DNA of 64,000 bases from Endozoicomonas euniceicola. GTDB taxonomy: Bacteria > Pseudomonadota > Gammaproteobacteria > Pseudomonadales > Endozoicomonadaceae. Where the stretch lies: positions 2,350,501 to 2,414,500 of the forward strand of contig NZ_CP103300.1 of assembly GCF_025562755.1 (NCBI RefSeq). Reading direction: 5' to 3'. A program made the translations under genes and the position numbers. Shown piece by piece: positions 61,262 through 64,000 of the stretch. Positions within the stretch are counted from its first letter, which is position 1, and the number at the start of each line of letters is the position of its first letter. The notes beneath the pieces were generated by a model, which was given only the letters and a program-made list of their open reading frames with translations, ran no database searches and was not told where the DNA came from.

Positions 61262-61381
61262 ATGGGAACTGATAACGCTGGTTTTATCTCTATTGCCTCG
61301 AAACTGACCGCACGTCAGTTACAAATTTTTGCAGACTTACAATACGTTGATGACTTGCAGTGCAAGAGGGCTGTTTTATGA
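61262..61381 (+). CDS. Possible 39-aa leader ORF overlapping the EIIB start
   Basis: ATG at 61262 opens a short frame (MGTDNAGFISIASKLTARQL...) whose TGA overlaps the EIIB start codon as ATGA. Such an overlap would couple EIIB translation to this ORF. There is no strong ribosome site and no recognised homology, so it may be fortuitous. Confidence 0.3.
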   Translation: MGTDNAGFISIASKLTARQLQIFADLQYVDDLQCKRAVL

Positions 61382-61692
61382 AAGTGGTTGTAGTAACAGC
61401 CTGTCCCACAGGTATTGCACACACCTATATGGCTGCGGAAAAACTGACAGAAGCCGCTTTATTACAGGGATATGATGTAAAGGTTGAAACTCAGGGAGCG
61501 ATGGGGATTGAAAATGAAATCACGCCTCTCGATATTAAAGAAGCGGACATCGCCCTGTTTGCCGTTGATATTGCCGTTGAAGGTGAGGATCGCTTTGATA
61601 CCCTGAAGGTTGTCAAGGTGCCTGTCGCTGAAGCTATTCGAAACCCGGATGCTGTGATGACCCAGCTGGGGCGAAGTGTGTCTGCATCCTGA
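61378..61692 (+). CDS. PTS fructose-type EIIB component
   Basis: 104-aa cytosolic phosphocarrier of a fructose-like phosphotransferase system (FrvB/FrwB/FryB type). The phosphorylated Cys is in VVTACPTGIAHTYMAAEKL. Then KVETQGAMGIENEITPLDIKEADIALFAVDIAVEGEDRF, typical of this class when read in parts. The ATG at 61378 has AAGAGGG 7 bp upstream and is preferred to a GTG at 61360. It precedes the HPr-EI-EIIA fusion gene by 106 bp. The membrane EIIC component must lie beyond the window. Confidence 0.9.
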   Translation: MKVVVVTACPTGIAHTYMAAEKLTEAALLQGYDVKVETQGAMGIENEITPLDIKEADIALFAVDIAVEGEDRFDTLKVVKVPVAEAIRNPDAVMTQLGRSVSAS

Positions 61693-61798
61693 TGGCAGGG
61701 AGGGATAGCGGTGTTTCACTTTTCTGCTCAATATTGCAGAGCTTTAAGGATGATGATCATCAATTATTAAAACAGTATGACAGGAGATGCCGGGGGTA

Positions 61799-64000
61799 AT
61801 GAGCAGTAAGGAACTAGTGTTTACCTGTGAGTTGATTAATGGGCTGCATGCCCGACCCGCCAGCTCTCTTGTTAAGGAGATTCAGGCGTTCAGAGTTGAA
61901 GTGACTCTTGAAAACCAGCGCAATGGCAGGACTGCAAACGGCAGCAGTGCACTTTCTTTAATTTCCGCAGACATTACTTTCCGTGATGTGTGTAAGCTGA
62001 TAATCAAGGGTGTTGATGCCGACCGGGCATTAAGCCGACTGCGGTACTTTATTCAAAAAGAACTCCCCGGAAGCGACATACCCGTTACCCCAGCTAAGGC
62101 TGCTTCTTCGTATCTGCCCCCTTCTTTGCGAGTCCTGAAAATGAATGTTGCCAAAGGACATGCCACGGGAGAAGGTTGGGCCAGGGGAGCTCCGGTCTGT
62201 CTGAAAGAATACCGTTTTTTACCGACTCAGGATCATGCTGTTTATGCCGGTGTGACCGGGGAACGGTTACGACTTATTGGTGCTCTGGAGCAGGTTCAGA
62301 AGAAACTCTTTCAGGCGATTGAAAATGCTGAGCTGATTGCAGAGCGTGAAGTCCTTGGGGCGCATTACACGCTGGCCTGTGACCCGGACTTTAAAAGAAG
62401 AATGTTGGATCATGTGAACAATGGTTTATCGGTCGTTGAAAGTATTGAGGCCACAATGGAGCATTTTTCCCATGCACTGAAAAGCGGTGACAGCACTTAT
62501 CTGCAGGACAGGGTGATTGATATTCGGGACCTGTGTGACCAGCTGATGCATTTTTCCTACGGCAGTGGTTGTCTGTATACCCCTGATGTTCTCAGCCAGC
62601 ACAGTATTTGCCTTGCCGATAATCTGACGCCCAGCCAGTTTCTGGCTCTGGATCACCGTTATCTGAATGGCTTGGTGCTGGAGTCAGGAGGTAAAGCATC
62701 GCATACGGTATTGATTGCGCAGGCGAGAGGAATTCCTGTTGTTGTAGGAGCGGAAGGAGCCAGAGAGTTAATGAATACTTCCGGTGAAGTCATTCTGGAT
62801 GCCGGGCTGGGCATATTGATTGGTAACCCTTCCAGAGAGGTGGGACGTTACTATCAGCAGGAACGCCGAAAGCAGCAAAGAATGAATGAACGTTATCATC
62901 CTTTTATTGACAGGCTGGCTGAAACCCGTGATCGTCAACGGCTGGAGATAGGTGCCAATATTGTTGGGGTAGAGGATGCAGAACAGGCTTTTGGGCAGGG
63001 GGCCGAGAGCATTGGCCTGTTTCGCACCGAAATGATTTATATGCAGAGGGAACAGGCTCCGGATGAAAAGGAACAGGTGACCACCTACAGCAAAATCCTG
63101 AAACTGGCTGAAGAACGTCCCGTTATTATTCGCACCATGGACGTTGGGGCAGATAAACCGGTTGATTATTTTGCCCTGGAAGAAGAAGAGAACCCTTTTC
63201 TGGGTTACCGTGCTATCCGTTTGTATCCTGAGTTTCTTGACCTCTTTCGCATACAGGTTCGAGCCATCCTGATAGCGGCCCGGGAAAGAACTGTACTGGT
63301 TATGATTCCGATGGTCAGCTGTCTGGACGAAGTGTTGTGGGTCAGGGATGTTATCCACACGATTCAGGAAGAGATGATCCAGAACAATGAAACCTATGGC
63401 GTCATTCGTCTGGGCATTATGCTGGAGGTTCCCTCAGCGTGCCTGATCATTGATCAGCTGGCACCCTGGGTCGATTTTTTCAGCATTGGCAGTAACGATC
63501 TGGCTCAGTACTTTCTGGCGGCAGACCGGGACAACGAAAAAGTCGGAGATTTGTACAGCTATCTGCACCCGTCCTTCCTGCGTCTACTGAAAATGGTCAC
63601 CCATGAAACCCGAAAATGTCACCGTTGGACAGGTCTTTGTGGCGAGATGGCAACCGATCCTGAAGCCTTACCCCTTCTGGTTGGTTTGGGTTTGGATGAA
63701 ATCAGCTTGCCCGGTACTTATATCCCTGCGATTAAAGAGAAGCTGAGTCATCTGGACTCGTCAGATTGTCGGGAACTGCTGGATCAGGCGATAGCCTGCA
63801 ACAATATTCAGGCGGTGCAGACTTTGCTGCGAGCGTTTCGTAGTGATGTTTCTTCCCGGTCTGTATTTGGTACGGCCATTGTCAACCTCGACTATGAAGC
63901 CCTCAGCAGGGAAGAAGCAGTTAAAGAGCTGGTTGATATGATGTTGATGGATGGACGCTTAGCGGATAGTTGCCCTGTGGAAGAAGCGATCTGGATTCGT
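61799..64000 (+). CDS. PTS multiphosphoryl transfer protein HPr-EI-EIIA (runs off window)
   Basis: 734 residues visible, open at the window end. HPr domain at 1-90 with phospho-His17 in NGLHARPASSLV. Enzyme I follows: phospho-His in GGKASHTVLIAQARGIPVVVG, then the PEP-binding barrel with GLFRTEMIYM, IRTMDVGADKPVDYF, EVPSACLIIDQ, FSIGSNDLAQYFLAADRDN and LCGEMATDPEAL. From about residue 690 a fructose-type EIIA begins (AIVNLDYEALSREEAVKELV). This order is that of FryA/FrwA (PtsA)-type proteins, which phosphorylate a dedicated sugar system from PEP. AGGAG lies 12 bp before the ATG. The EIIA active site is beyond the end. Confidence 0.92.
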   Translation, partial: MSSKELVFTCELINGLHARPASSLVKEIQAFRVEVTLENQRNGRTANGSSALSLISADITFRDVCKLIIKGVDADRALSRLRYFIQKELPGSDIPVTPAKAASSYLPPSLRVLKMNVAKGHATGEGWARGAPVCLKEYRFLPTQDHAVYAGVTGERLRLIGALEQVQKKLFQAIENAELIAEREVLGAHYTLACDPDFKRRMLDHVNNGLSVVESIEATMEHFSHALKSGDSTYLQDRVIDIRDLCDQLMHFSYGSGCLYTPDVLSQHSICLADNLTPSQFLALDHRYLNGLVLESGGKASHTVLIAQARGIPVVVGAEGARELMNTSGEVILDAGLGILIGNPSREVGRYYQQERRKQQRMNERYHPFIDRLAETRDRQRLEIGANIVGVEDAEQAFGQGAESIGLFRTEMIYMQREQAPDEKEQVTTYSKILKLAEERPVIIRTMDVGADKPVDYFALEEEENPFLGYRAIRLYPEFLDLFRIQVRAILIAARERTVLVMIPMVSCLDEVLWVRDVIHTIQEEMIQNNETYGVIRLGIMLEVPSACLIIDQLAPWVDFFSIGSNDLAQYFLAADRDNEKVGDLYSYLHPSFLRLLKMVTHETRKCHRWTGLCGEMATDPEALPLLVGLGLDEISLPGTYIPAIKEKLSHLDSSDCRELLDQAIACNNIQAVQTLLRAFRSDVSSRSVFGTAIVNLDYEALSREEAVKELVDMMLMDGRLADSCPVEEAIWIR

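Overview
The window looks like chromosomal DNA of a host-associated gammaproteobacterium, most probably Endozoicomonas or a close relative. This is inferred from a gammaproteobacterial Pil-Chp gene order, the ArsR-methyltransferase/metK/tkt neighbourhood known from Pseudomonas-type genomes, a dense IS load, and symbiont- or parasite-like genes: a TLC-type nucleotide transporter, an ADP-ribosyltransferase-like protein and a 2435-residue AAA+/transglutaminase-like protein. No rRNA, tRNA or CRISPR was seen.

Layout. 1-2249: lacZ (cut by the window edge) divergent from a LacI-family regulator, with LacI-type operators between them. 2232-6565: an IS605-type element containing an IS630-type element that itself contains an IS4-type element. 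6660-12116: a glycine-rich hypothetical protein, metK, a SahR-like ArsR/methyltransferase regulator, a divergent nucleotide transporter and a cold-shock gene. 12162-16385: an ADP-ribosyltransferase-like gene, an FMN-dependent 2-hydroxyacid dehydrogenase and transketolase. 16552-18467: an mqsA fragment cut by a second IS605 copy. 18748-25414: serine hydrolase, hypothetical, Bcr-type MFS, TRIC-family channel, FadL-type porin and lipoprotein. 25642-33560: a sigma-54-type promoter, split glycine decarboxylase genes (gcvPA, gcvPB), an ATP-NAD kinase-like gene, an SDR, a beta-barrel protein and a PAS/sigma-54 activator. 33841-41148: the giant AAA+/transglutaminase-like gene. 41160-49145: a third IS605 copy and two inverted IS66-type copies bracketing a DUF4250-like gene, ahcY and metF. 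49397-51320: an AT-rich formyltransferase/deacetylase pair. 51421-59526: rsmE and a Pil-Chp chemosensory operon (pilH-pilI-pilJ-chpA-chpC on the minus strand). 59773-64000: a TolC-family gene, then a fructose-type PTS EIIB and an HPr-EI-EIIA fusion running off the end.

How genes work together. metK, ahcY and metF form most of the S-adenosylmethionine cycle. The SahR-like regulator probably links them: the same dyad, TATATC-N10-GATATA, lies in front of sahR/transporter and in front of ahcY, 35 kb apart. The gcvPA operon has a well-formed -24/-12 promoter, and the only sigma-54 activator in the window lies just downstream. The Pil-Chp genes would control type IV pili. lacZ/lacI and the PTS genes show carbohydrate use.

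The most unusual item is the giant protein at 33841-41148. It has two AAA+ modules with intact Walker motifs, four degenerate repeats before them, a Cys-His-Asp transglutaminase-like site after them, and a proline-rich SH3-ligand-like motif near the N-terminus.
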